A stretch of DNA of 25,218 nucleotides from Bin5 sp034428395 (GCA_034428395.1 DAOUHX010000260.1:1-25218), one strand, 5' to 3'; counted from the first letter of the stretch, positions 16,819-24,381 are shown. Numbers and translations: made by a program. Notes: a model not told the origin generated them from the letters alone.

Positions 16819-17889
16819 CTACCTGATCGTGGTTTTTCGCTGCATAGTCGTCAGCGTTTCTGCGTAGTGTTCCGGCTTTTCCAGGATCATGCCTGTCCCC
16901 AGCACGACGGAGGAGAGTGGATTGTCGGCCACATAGACGTGCATACGGTTTTCGTCCTGGATGCGCTGGGCCATTCCCTGCAGCAGGGCGCCTCCGCCGG
17001 CCAGTACAATACCGTGCTCCATCAGATCGGCTACGAGCTCGGGAGGCGTTTCATCCAAGGTGTCCTTGACGGCGTCGACGATGACGTCAACTGAGCCGAT
17101 CAGGGCTTCTCTGATTTCGACCGAGCTGACTTCAATTGCCTCTGGCAGACCTGTAATCAGGTTGCGTCCGCGGATGATCATGGTCCGCTCTTGTTCGAGG
17201 GGGTAGGCGGAGCCGATTTCGATTTTGACGCGTTCGGCCATGCGTTCGCCGATCAGCAGATTGTACTTCTGGCGGCTGTAGGTGATTATGTCCTCGTTCA
17301 TTTCATCGCCGGCCACGCGAATTGAGCGGGAGACGACGATGCCGCCCATTGAGATGACGGCTACTTCGGTGGTGCCGCCGCCGATGTCGACGATCATCGA
17401 GCCGATCGATTCGGTTACAGGCAGGCCGGAGCCGATTGCGGCTGCCATCGGTTCTTCGACCAGTCCTGCTTCGCGGGCGCCTGCGCTGACGGTGGCATCG
17501 CGGACAGCCCGTTTTTCGACTTCGGTCGCGCCGGACGGGATGCCGATCACAACGCGCGGGCGGGCCGTACCGAAAGCCCGCTTGCCGTGGACTTTGCCGA
17601 TAAAGGCGTGAATCATCTCCTCAGTCTCTTCGAAGTCGGAAATCACGCCGTCCTGCAGGGGGCGTTTGGCGATGATATGGCTCGGCGTCCGACCCACCAT
17701 CTCCTTGGCCTCCTGGCCGATTGCCTTGACCTTGTTACGCCGCTTCGACGAGTTGTCAATTGCAACCACGGAGGGTTCGTCAATGATGACCCCCCGGCCC
17801 TTCACGTGAACCAGGGTATTGGCTGTGCCTAAGTCGATACCAATATCGAGTGAAAAAAGCCCCAACAGCCAATCTAACGGGTTTGACAC
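16819..17889 (-). CDS. mreB: Rod shape-determining protein MreB (bacterial actin)
   Basis: Actin-like ATPase forming membrane-bound filaments that direct sidewall synthesis. The 356-residue protein has phosphate-1 motif DIGIDLGTANT (about 15-25), the phosphate-2 DIGGGTTE, and the adenosine motif IVLAGGGALLQGM. The GTG at 17889 is used as start; the N-terminal residues MSNPLDWLLGLFS are hydrophobic and may act as the membrane-binding segment. It heads the mreB-mreC-mreD-mrdA unit and is divergent from tilS, with a candidate promoter about 90 nt upstream. Confidence 0.95.
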   Translation of the reverse strand: MSNPLDWLLGLFSLDIGIDLGTANTLVHVKGRGVIIDEPSVVAIDNSSKRRNKVKAIGQEAKEMVGRTPSHIIAKRPLQDGVISDFEETEEMIHAFIGKVHGKRAFGTARPRVVIGIPSGATEVEKRAVRDATVSAGAREAGLVEEPMAAAIGSGLPVTESIGSMIVDIGGGTTEVAVISMGGIVVSRSIRVAGDEMNEDIITYSRQKYNLLIGERMAERVKIEIGSAYPLEQERTMIIRGRNLITGLPEAIEVSSVEIREALIGSVDVIVDAVKDTLDETPPELVADLMEHGIVLAGGGALLQGMAQRIQDENRMHVYVADNPLSSVVLGTGMILEKPEHYAETLTTMQRKTTIR

Positions 17890-17977
17890 TCTGGGGAGAT
17901 CTCCATTCCAGTTTTCAATGGATGAGCAGCAATAGACCGGTCCTCGATACCACCCGCGCGAGGCCGTTCGCCATCCT

Positions 17978-18006
17978 AGTATACCATAGCGGCAAACGAC
18001 ACAAAA
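17978..18006 (-). promoter_or_regulatory. Candidate promoter for mreBCD-mrdA
   Basis: On the minus strand a good -10 box TATACT (17978-17983) is preceded 17 bp upstream by a weak TTTTGT-like -35. This would give a leader of about 80 nt before the mreB GTG. The -10 is near consensus but the -35 is not. Confidence 0.4.
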
Positions 18007-18046
18007 CCGCGATGCTGGAATGTCCGATCCAATTTGATCGTTTATC

Positions 18047-18076
18047 TTGCAAAAGGTGTCGCCCGTCCGCTATGCT
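18047..18076 (+). promoter_or_regulatory. Candidate promoter for the tilS operon
   Basis: TTGCAA (18047-18052) and TATGCT (18071-18076) are separated by 18 bp on the plus strand, in the 339-nt divergent gap between mreB and tilS. It would give a leader of about 145 nt before the ATG chosen for tilS. No other gene or clear operator is seen in the gap. Confidence 0.35.
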
Positions 18077-18228
18077 ATTGGAAGGCTTTTTTGCGGCTGC
18101 AAGGCCATAGCGCGTCGAGTTGAGTTCCACGGGATGGGCCTCCGAATCAAGGCACGCGCGAGCTGCGTTCGTGGGGCAGTGTGGGCGCACCGGTGCGTGC
18201 GCGAAGGCTGCCTGTCAACGAGTGTTCC

Positions 18229-19911
18229 ATGTCCGAAAAAGGAAGAGATAGACCTGATCGCAGGCCTCCGGGAGGCTGTGGGCGGGGCCAAGGAAGGCGG
18301 GGAGAGCGGGTCGGTTCGCGCCCCGATCAGGAGTCGGATACGGCGATTGACCGGCGCTTGACGGCGCTGCTCCTGCGCGCGCGGGCTTGCCATGGTATTC
18401 TTACGGCTGCCGCGCGTGAGGAGGGGATGGGGGGTACGGTCGTCGTCGGCGTCAGCGGCGGCGCAGACAGCGTTACGCTTCTGCACCTGCTCTCGCGTCT
18501 GCGCGCGGGCTGGTCGATCGACGTGGTAGCTGCGCATCTCGATCACGGTTTGCGAGCGGAATCCGGGGACGATGCCGCCTTTGTCGCGGAGATCTCGGAG
18601 CGCTGGGAGGTGCCGTTGGAATCGTCGACTCTGCCGCGGGAGGCGCTGGCTCGCGGCGGCAATCTGGAGGCGGCGGCCAGGCGGGCGCGCTACCGATTCC
18701 TGGCCGAGGTTGCGACGCAACACCAGTCAGGTGGAAGAGTTGTGGAGGTCGCGGTGGCCCACACGGCAAATGATCAGGCTGAGACGGTGCTGATGAACCT
18801 GGTTCGCGGCAGCGGCCTGGACGGGCTGGCAGGCATGCGACCGGCGCGCCCTCTGTTCGTGGACGACCGGCCTGTGCCGGGCGTGCGGCTTGTGCGTCCC
18901 CTGCTCGGCGCGACCCGTGATGAAATCTTACAGTATCTTGCGCAGCACGGGCTCCCATGGCGCGAGGATCCCAGCAATCAGGACCGGTCGCTGGTGCGCA
19001 ATCGGCTGCGACATGAGGTCCTGCCGCAATTGGAGGCGATCAACCCGAAGGTCGTTGCGACTCTCTGCCGAACGGCGTCGCTGCTCGCGGCGGAGGCTGA
19101 GCGGTCCGCTCGGCATGTCCGCAAGGCGATGTTGTCTGCCCGCCGGGGGGCCGATGGCGCGCCGGAGCAGGAGGGGCGGGGGCGTGCAACGGGCAGCTTT
19201 CCGGCCGGGCCTTCTGCCAATTCCGAACGTCAGGTATTCGACCTGGCAGCATTTCGAAGTCTGAATGTGGCGGACCAGCGGGCGACCCTGCGCGCTGGCG
19301 GACTTTGCCTGGGGCTGTCTTCTGCCCGTATCAACTTTGACGCAGTCGAACGTCTGCGGCAGACGCTTCTGGAGGAGGAGCGCGCCGGCGGACCGTACAC
19401 ATGGGTCGCCGACGCGGTGATGACGCGGACGGCCGGTTCCTTCAGCCTGCACCGGGCCGGCGCGGCGCCCTTTGTCGCCGACCATCCCTATCTCGATTGC
19501 GATTGGCGTTCCCGTCACAGGTGCAGAAGACTGTATATTCCCGGCGAGATCGCGCTGCCCGACTGGACGTTGCACTGTGAATTGCTGGAAGTTGGGGACC
19601 TGCCGCAGGGCTGGTCTGCGCGGCTCTCGCCGTGGGAGGCCTACATGAGTGCGGACCGGGTGGGGCAACTCGCGCTGGCCGCGCCCCAGCCGGGCATGCG
19701 ATTTGCGCAGTTGGGTCTGGGCGGGCATGGCAAGAGCCTGTCCGACTATCTGACCGATCGTAAGGTCCCGCGCTGGCTTCGTTCGGGCTGGCCCGTTCTT
19801 CTGGATGGCGCGGAGGTCGTCTGGGTGGCGGGTCACCAGATTGCCGACCGTGTGCGAATCACCGAGAGCAGCCAGGGCGTAGTCCACCTCTCCTGGCGGG
19901 AGTCGTCCTGA
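18229..19911 (+). CDS. tilS: tRNA(Ile)-lysidine synthetase TilS
   Basis: ATP-dependent enzyme that converts the wobble cytidine of tRNA-Ile(CAU) to lysidine, so that it reads AUA and is charged with isoleucine. With the ATG at 18229 it has 560 residues. The PP-loop SGGADS begins at S76, followed by AAHLDHGLRAES and AHTANDQAETVLMNLVRGSG. The TilS signature VRNRLRHEVLPQLE appears in the middle, and a C-terminal TilS_C domain is present (SLSDYLTDRKVPRWLR, then WVAGHQIADRVRIT). The first 50 residues are arginine- and glycine-rich and match nothing I know. Alternative starts are GTG 18181 and ATG 18427, the latter too close to the PP-loop for the family. It overlaps the next gene by 1 base (TGATG). 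Confidence 0.92.
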   Translation: MSEKGRDRPDRRPPGGCGRGQGRRGERVGSRPDQESDTAIDRRLTALLLRARACHGILTAAAREEGMGGTVVVGVSGGADSVTLLHLLSRLRAGWSIDVVAAHLDHGLRAESGDDAAFVAEISERWEVPLESSTLPREALARGGNLEAAARRARYRFLAEVATQHQSGGRVVEVAVAHTANDQAETVLMNLVRGSGLDGLAGMRPARPLFVDDRPVPGVRLVRPLLGATRDEILQYLAQHGLPWREDPSNQDRSLVRNRLRHEVLPQLEAINPKVVATLCRTASLLAAEAERSARHVRKAMLSARRGADGAPEQEGRGRATGSFPAGPSANSERQVFDLAAFRSLNVADQRATLRAGGLCLGLSSARINFDAVERLRQTLLEEERAGGPYTWVADAVMTRTAGSFSLHRAGAAPFVADHPYLDCDWRSRHRCRRLYIPGEIALPDWTLHCELLEVGDLPQGWSARLSPWEAYMSADRVGQLALAAPQPGMRFAQLGLGGHGKSLSDYLTDRKVPRWLRSGWPVLLDGAEVVWVAGHQIADRVRITESSQGVVHLSWRESS

Positions 19912-20156
19912 TGAGTCTGCGGCCAATTGTCCTGTGGGCGAGCCGGCAGCCGTTGACAAAGTTGCGTTTTGCTCGTCGCGATGCGGCGGCGGCCACGGGT
20001 CTCTTGACCGGCCCGGAGGGAGCAGTAGAGTTTCGTTTTGAACGCGAGGCGCGGCGGCTCACGCTGCCTGACCGGACGATATACCTGGATGAATATGGCT
20101 GGGAAGTCGATGAGCAGGGCAGGACCGTTTTCAGGTCCCTGCGAGGCCAGAGCTGA
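19911..20156 (+). CDS. Hypothetical protein, 81 aa, between tilS and NUDIX gene
   Basis: I do not recognise this gene. Both ends share TGATG stop/start overlaps with its neighbours, which argues that it is a real, translationally coupled gene rather than a chance frame. The protein is soluble, rich in arginine (about 14 of 81) and has no membrane segment or cysteine. The N-terminal half is basic (ASRQPLTKLRFARRDAAAAT). The second half suggests beta strands (VEFRFEREARRLTLPDRTIY, then a WEVDEQGRTVF hairpin-like stretch). Its place between a tRNA-modifying enzyme and a nucleotide hydrolase gives no firm function. Confidence 0.7.
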   Translation: MSLRPIVLWASRQPLTKLRFARRDAAAATGLLTGPEGAVEFRFEREARRLTLPDRTIYLDEYGWEVDEQGRTVFRSLRGQS

Positions 20157-20884
20157 TGGGCGCTGAACAGATGCGAAGCAGGCGGAACTCGCTGGGGCTC
20201 GGGAGAACAGGCGGGTCCGCTGCGCTGGACCGGTTTTGGGTATGTCTGCAAATGAGGTTGGCGGGCCCGCTCCCCGGCCGCCCGGCACAGGCCTTGATGG
20301 CGCCGCTTCCGCGGCCCGGCTGGCATCCTGACGACAGGCCGGCGGAGCCTGCTCGTGAGAGCGGCGTTCTGGTCCTCCTCTATCCACATCGCGGCGGTCT
20401 GCATCTTCCTCTTATCGTTCGTCCGAGATATGACGGCGCGCACAGCGGTCAAGTCGCGTTTGCGGGAGGCGGCAGGGAGGAGAGGGACGCGAATCTGACA
20501 GAAACGGCGCTTCGGGAAGCGCAGGAGGAGCTGGGTATCGCGCCGGGCGACGTGGAGGTGATCGGCCGGCTGACACAGCTCTATATCCGGCCCAGCAACT
20601 ACGAGGTCACGCCCACGGTGGGGAGGGTTGCAGGCCGGCCCGTGTTTCGGCCGAACAGGCGCGAGGTAGCTGAACTGATGGAAGTCTCGATCGAGGACTT
20701 TCTTAACCCGACTCATTATCGGCGCGAGCGCTGGCAATTGGAGGACCGCACAGCGTTGGTGCCCTTTTACGCGATACGGGGTCAGAAGATTTGGGGTGCT
20801 ACGGCAATGATCCTCAGCGAGCTGCTGGCGGTTGTGAGGATCTGCTTGGCGGAAGGGGCGGAATTTGGGGCGCGTCGAGAGTGA
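20156..20884 (+). CDS. NUDIX hydrolase, CoA pyrophosphatase type
   Basis: Likely hydrolyses CoA or a related nucleotide diphosphate into phosphopantetheine and 3',5'-ADP. The 242-residue protein has a NUDIX core from about residue 67. The box ends in REAQEELGI and is preceded by GGGREERDANLTETAL, in the CoA-type form where an aspartate replaces the usual first glutamate. Upstream lies a CoA-signature-like stretch, RPRYDGAHSGQVAFAGG. In the usual signature the last part is FPGG, here FAGG. The N-terminal 60 residues are basic and unassigned. It overlaps the 81-aa gene by 1 base (TGATG). The family is clear; the substrate is inferred. Confidence 0.82.
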   Translation: MGAEQMRSRRNSLGLGRTGGSAALDRFWVCLQMRLAGPLPGRPAQALMAPLPRPGWHPDDRPAEPARESGVLVLLYPHRGGLHLPLIVRPRYDGAHSGQVAFAGGGREERDANLTETALREAQEELGIAPGDVEVIGRLTQLYIRPSNYEVTPTVGRVAGRPVFRPNRREVAELMEVSIEDFLNPTHYRRERWQLEDRTALVPFYAIRGQKIWGATAMILSELLAVVRICLAEGAEFGARRE

Positions 20885-20960
20885 ATGATAGGATTCGAAC
20901 GCATCCCCACCACAACCGAGGCTCCGTCAGTTCAGGGAATGGATGTGAGCCGTCTATCAT
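20885..20960 (+). other. Possible structured leader upstream of hpt
   Basis: ATGATAG (20885-20891) and CTATCAT (20954-20960) form a 7-bp inverted repeat across 62 nt. Inside, CATCC (20902-20906) can pair with GGATG (20941-20945), or GGCTC (20920-20924) with GAGCC (20947-20951). These two inner pairings cross each other. This lies in the 110-nt gap before hpt; it shows no conserved core of the purine riboswitch and may be chance. Confidence 0.25.
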
Positions 20961-20994
20961 CGCAGGCCGAACGCGATTCCAGGAGAAGCTGCAA

Positions 20995-21615
20995 ATGGTA
21001 GAGCGTGCATCGGAAGCTGCCGTCGTGACAGATGACGAGCCGCCTGTCGTGGGGCAGGCCTATTGGAGCCGTGATGTCGAGCGGGTGCTGGTCTCTGCGG
21101 AGGCTATCCAGGCGCGTGTGCGCGAGTTGGGTCGGCGGATTGACGAGCACTACGCGGACAAGGACCTATTGCTGATAGCGGTCTTGAAAGGCAGCGTTCT
21201 CTTTCTTGCCGACTTGATGCGGGCGATATCGATTCCGCACGAGATCGACTTTCTGGCGACCAGCAGCTACGGCGCTTCGACGTCAAGCTCGGGCATTGTG
21301 CGGATCATGAAGGACCTGAATGAACCGATCGAAGGCCGTCATGTTCTCCTGGTTGAGGACATCATCGACAGCGGGCATACGCTCGCCTATTTGACGCAGC
21401 TCTTCAGTGCCCGCAATCCGGCCAGCCTGGAGGTTGTGACGCTACTGGACAAGCCGTCGCGTCGCGAGGTGGGCATCGACGTTCTGTGGACCGGATTTTC
21501 GGTCCCCGACGAGTTTGTCATCGGATACGGCCTCGATTTCAATCAGAGGTATCGCAATTTGCCCTATATCGGCGTATTGAAGCCGGAAGTGTACCAGTCG
21601 GCCGATGGGGCATGA
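20995..21615 (+). CDS. hpt: Hypoxanthine phosphoribosyltransferase
   Basis: Purine-salvage enzyme making IMP or GMP from hypoxanthine or guanine and PRPP. ATG at 20995 gives 206 residues, about 25 longer at the N-terminus than typical Hpt; AGGAG at 20981-20985 supports this start over upstream frames. Motifs are IAVLKGSVLFLADLMR, the flexible-loop region SSYGASTSSSGIVRIMKDL, and the PRPP loop VLLVEDIIDSGHTL (117-130). The C-terminal FVIGYGLDFNQRYRNLPYIG is diagnostic. Adjacency of hpt to tilS is a widespread bacterial arrangement, here interrupted by two extra genes. Confidence 0.94.
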   Translation: MVERASEAAVVTDDEPPVVGQAYWSRDVERVLVSAEAIQARVRELGRRIDEHYADKDLLLIAVLKGSVLFLADLMRAISIPHEIDFLATSSYGASTSSSGIVRIMKDLNEPIEGRHVLLVEDIIDSGHTLAYLTQLFSARNPASLEVVTLLDKPSRREVGIDVLWTGFSVPDEFVIGYGLDFNQRYRNLPYIGVLKPEVYQSADGA

Positions 21616-22981
21616 GTGGATGACAGCTCGACTGGGGCCGGTATGGCAGGCATTTCACCGCCTGGCGTTCATTTGCGTGTTGTCTGTGGCATTTCTGGCG
21701 TATTCGCCAGCCAAAGTGCTTTACGCGCAGTTGCCGGAGGAAACATATACTGTCCAGTCAGGCGATACGTTGGGTTCGATAGCCGCTCAGTTTGACATTT
21801 CGGTCGAGGAACTGGCAGCTGCCAACGATATCGCCGACGTGGATGTCCTCTACGTGGGCAAGGTACTCAACCTCCCTCTGGAGAACGCGTCGCCAGGCAC
21901 GGTTCTCGCCCGGCCGGGCGACACCGTCCAATCGATCGCCATCCGCGAAGGGCTTTCGGCAGCCCGGCTTTCCATTCTCAATCGTGTTACGCCCGAGGCC
22001 CGACTTTTTCCAGGCCAGCAGATACTGCTTGCGCGAGATTCGCCTCGCCCGGCGGTGAGGCTGCGTTTCGGCGCTGTGCGGATCGTGAGCGTTCCCGCTG
22101 CAGTTGGGCAGGGCGAGGCCGCCTGGCTTCAGGTCGAGGCAATCCGTCCGCTTGCTTTGAAGGCGCAGTGGAATGGTGCGCCTGTGGTCGTCTGGCCGCT
22201 GGCTATTCGAGAGGACGAAGGGGCGGGGGCTGCAGCGGACGGTGAAGTTACGATCTGGGGGGCCTATGTGCCGGCGCCGGCCTCGATGGAGCCGGGTGAA
22301 CATCAGTTGCAGCTGGGCTACGAAGCGCGCAGCGGCGTTACGGTATCCCGTTCCTTCTTGGTGGAGGTACGGGAGCGTCACTTCCCGAGTCAGCAGATCA
22401 CGCTGCCAGCGGAACAGAGCGCCTTGCTGGACCAGGCTGTTTTGCAGTCGGAACTGGACTATCTCGCGCCCATTTGGTCGCAGACGGCTACACCGGTCCA
22501 ATGGAGGCAGACATTCAGACTGCCGCTGTCATCGTCGTTCCCAACGACCAGCCCTTACGGGACCGAGCGGAGCTACAACGGGGGCGTGTTTCAGTCTTTC
22601 CATACAGGGCAGGACTTTGCCGCGCCCGGCGGCAGTCCCGTTGTCGCCGCGGGGGATGGTATTGTCGTTCTGGCCGAGCGGTTGAAAGTGCGCGGGGTGA
22701 GCGTGATTCTCGACCATGGCGCCGGTCTGTTCACAGGCTACTGGCATTTGCGTGAGGCGGTGGTTGAGCAGGGGGCGAAGGTGCAGGCGGGAGAGGCGAT
22801 CGGTTTTGTGGGAACGACCGGGCGCAGCACGGGCGAGCACCTTCATTGGGAACTGCGCATCTACGGGGCGGCGGTCGACCCGATGCCGTTCCTGGAAAAC
22901 CCTCTGCTCTCGCTGTTAACCGCGGACGGACCGGAACAAAGGAACGACCAAGGCGAAGCTGACCCGGAAGAGGGGAACTGA
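21605..22981 (+). CDS. LysM / M23 family peptidoglycan endopeptidase
   Basis: Secreted or membrane-tethered zinc endopeptidase predicted to cut peptidoglycan cross-links. With ATG 21605 it is 458 residues; ATG 21620 is equally possible and would avoid the 11-nt overlap with hpt. A hydrophobic signal segment ends near AYSPAKVLYA. Two LysM repeats follow (about 47-90, YTVQSGDTLGSIAAQFDIS; about 99-143, VLARPGDTVQSIA), then a mainly beta central domain (about 150-260) and the M23 domain. Zinc and catalytic residues H333 and D337 (HTGQD), H381 and H412-L-H414 are all present, so it should be active rather than a regulatory homologue. The C-terminal tail is acidic. Confidence 0.92.
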   Translation: MGHEWMTARLGPVWQAFHRLAFICVLSVAFLAYSPAKVLYAQLPEETYTVQSGDTLGSIAAQFDISVEELAAANDIADVDVLYVGKVLNLPLENASPGTVLARPGDTVQSIAIREGLSAARLSILNRVTPEARLFPGQQILLARDSPRPAVRLRFGAVRIVSVPAAVGQGEAAWLQVEAIRPLALKAQWNGAPVVVWPLAIREDEGAGAAADGEVTIWGAYVPAPASMEPGEHQLQLGYEARSGVTVSRSFLVEVRERHFPSQQITLPAEQSALLDQAVLQSELDYLAPIWSQTATPVQWRQTFRLPLSSSFPTTSPYGTERSYNGGVFQSFHTGQDFAAPGGSPVVAAGDGIVVLAERLKVRGVSVILDHGAGLFTGYWHLREAVVEQGAKVQAGEAIGFVGTTGRSTGEHLHWELRIYGAAVDPMPFLENPLLSLLTADGPEQRNDQGEADPEEGN

Positions 22982-22991
22982 CCTCGCCGCT

Positions 22992-23026
22992 CAAAAAGAA
23001 AGAGCGCCGACACGGGTGCCGGCGCC
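22992..23026 (-). terminator. Rho-independent terminator of the L25 unit
   Basis: On the minus strand a 22-nt hairpin (23004-23025) with arms GTGCCGGCGC and GCGCCGACAC, one A-C mismatch and a short loop, is followed by TCTTTCTTTTT. It lies about 23 nt after the L25 stop and also sits 22 nt after the M23 gene stop on the other strand, so it may serve both convergent units. Confidence 0.8.
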
Positions 23027-23048
23027 CTGCGCAATCGTCGTTGCGAAG

Positions 23049-23708
23049 CTACTCTTCTTCCTCTTCTTCATCCTCGCGGCCGCGACCAATGACCTCCGGT
23101 TCGGCATCGGGGTCGATCAGTTCGGCTTCGGCCTCCTCTTCTTCCTCGCTGACGGCCGCACGCGAGAGGATCAGGCTGCAGATCGGATCATCGGGGTCGG
23201 AGATATAGGTGACTCCGGCGATGCTCGGGAGGTCTGCGACCGTAATCGGAGGACTCTCAGGGCCCTCAAGCGACGAGACATCGACTTTGATTTGGGCGGG
23301 AATGTCAGCCGGCAGCGCTTCGATCTCGACGCTTTCCATTGCCTGCACCATGACCAGGTCTGTACCGATCACCGACTCTCCGATGGTGACTAACGGCACG
23401 TTGACCTGCTGGGTCTCAGACATATTGACGGCGTAGAAGTCTGCGTGCAGCAGGTTGTGGCGCACCGGATGACGCTGAATTTCGCGCACGAGGATGTTGT
23501 ACTCTTCTCCTTCGAGATCGACTCTGACGAGTTGGGAACTGCCGCCTTCGCTCAGAACGCGTTCGAACTCGGTCACCTCGACTTGCGCGTTCTGCGACGA
23601 CCGCTCTCCTCCGTAAATTACGACGGGGATAATTCCTTGCGGGCGCAGGCGTCTTACTTTGCGGCCCGTCACGCTACGGGCGCTGGCAGTCAGTGTTAGT
23701 GTTGACAT
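23049..23708 (-). CDS. rplY: 50S ribosomal protein L25, CTC type
   Basis: 5S-rRNA-binding ribosomal protein of the long, general-stress CTC form. The 219-residue protein has the N-terminal L25 domain (about 1-92, with RRLRPQGIIPVVIYGG and LVREIQRHPVRHNLLHADFY) and the C-terminal TL5/CTC beta domain (about 98-185, with IEALPADIPAQIKVDVSSLE). The last 35 residues are strongly acidic, with runs of five to six glutamates. AAGGAG lies 11 nt upstream of the ATG. It follows the 156-aa repeat-protein gene by 65 nt and probably shares its promoter. Confidence 0.94.
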   Translation of the reverse strand: MSTLTLTASARSVTGRKVRRLRPQGIIPVVIYGGERSSQNAQVEVTEFERVLSEGGSSQLVRVDLEGEEYNILVREIQRHPVRHNLLHADFYAVNMSETQQVNVPLVTIGESVIGTDLVMVQAMESVEIEALPADIPAQIKVDVSSLEGPESPPITVADLPSIAGVTYISDPDDPICSLILSRAAVSEEEEEAEAELIDPDAEPEVIGRGREDEEEEEE

Positions 23709-23773
23709 CTATCTCTGCTCTCCTTCAGACTTTCGCGACATTTCCTGGTGGTCAGCGGCAGGTTTGGCTGCGG

Positions 23774-24244
23774 TCAACTGTGTTTGGCGTGTTTTCGACC
23801 GATCAGTTTCCGCAAAAGCAGGAGGACCGCGCCGAATCCCGCGCCCAGTGCCAGCGCCGAGAGCGGTGACAAAACGGTCTTGACGTTTCCCTCGACCTTA
23901 CCGGCACATAGCATTCCGGTCCATACCTCTTCCGCCTTGATCTGACCGGTAGCCAGCAGACCGATGCCGCTGTTTTGGACGGTAGTTTCCTGGCTGGCGG
24001 CGCAGCCGATGGCGGCGTCGCGCATGTCCAGCGACTTTGTACTCACGAATCCGGCCGCCGAATCTGTCATGTTGAGGGCCTGGGCGTTGACGGACCGGGT
24101 GGCGGAATTCGACATCGACACGTGGCCGCCGCGAACAGAACCGACAGAGGACTCTTTCACTTCGACGCGTTCGCCTTCCAACTCGGAGCTCAAATCGGCG
24201 GCGGCATCTTCCAATGGGTTGGCGTCCGGTCTCTCTTCAGACAT
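23774..24244 (-). CDS. Tail-anchored protein with six 15-residue repeats, unknown function
   Basis: I cannot name this 156-residue protein. ATG 24244 is chosen because GGAG lies seven bases upstream; a GTG at 24286 is the alternative. The first 28 residues are acidic and polar. Residues 29-118 form six gap-free 15-residue repeats starting at V29, M44, M59, M74, V89 and A104. Position 7 is Gly in five of six, positions 4-5 are small (Ser/Ala/Gly) in the first five, and positions 1, 9 and 14 are mostly hydrophobic, a pattern that suggests a beta-solenoid. Residues about 123-145 are a membrane helix followed by RKLIGRKHAKHS, a positive tail. It would sit in the membrane by its C-terminus with the repeats in the cytoplasm. 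It is transcribed with L25 from a very strong promoter. Confidence 0.82.
   Translation of the reverse strand: MSEERPDANPLEDAAADLSSELEGERVEVKESSVGSVRGGHVSMSNSATRSVNAQALNMTDSAAGFVSTKSLDMRDAAIGCAASQETTVQNSGIGLLATGQIKAEEVWTGMLCAGKVEGNVKTVLSPLSALALGAGFGAVLLLLRKLIGRKHAKHS
23891..24160 (-). repeat. Six tandem 45-bp coding units (15-residue repeats)
   Basis: This is the DNA span of the six protein repeats. The repeat is seen at protein level; nucleotide identity between units is low, so the array is old and kept by selection on the protein rather than recently amplified. Confidence 0.7.
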
Positions 24245-24295
24245 GGCTGTCTCCAATGCTGGCGAATTGCCAGGGGAAGGGCGCACAGAGCCACC

Positions 24296-24324
24296 ATTAT
24301 AGCGAGCGCTGTCCGGCCTGTCAA
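24296..24324 (-). promoter_or_regulatory. Perfect sigma70-consensus promoter
   Basis: On the minus strand TTGACA (24319-24324), a 17-bp spacer and TATAAT (24296-24301) match the consensus at all twelve positions. A T-rich stretch (ATATTTTTT) directly upstream could act as an UP element. Transcription would start about 45 nt before the ATG of the 156-aa repeat-protein gene and continue into L25. Confidence 0.85.
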
Positions 24325-24381
24325 AAAATATGGTATGGGTGGCCCATGCAAGGCGGGCTATATGCCTACCAGAGTTCGGAT

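Noticed and set aside
20885..20994. Purine riboswitch before hpt
   Set aside because: The conserved loop and junction bases of the purine aptamer are absent; only generic inverted repeats are seen.
23891..24160. CRISPR-like or satellite array
   Set aside because: The 45-bp periodicity is only at protein level; the DNA units are not near-identical and have no spacers.
24334..24348. Hairpin ATGGG/CCCAT downstream of the IS982 remnant
   Set aside because: The stem is only 5 bp with a 3-nt loop and lacks a T-tract in the needed direction; not enough for a terminator or an attachment site.
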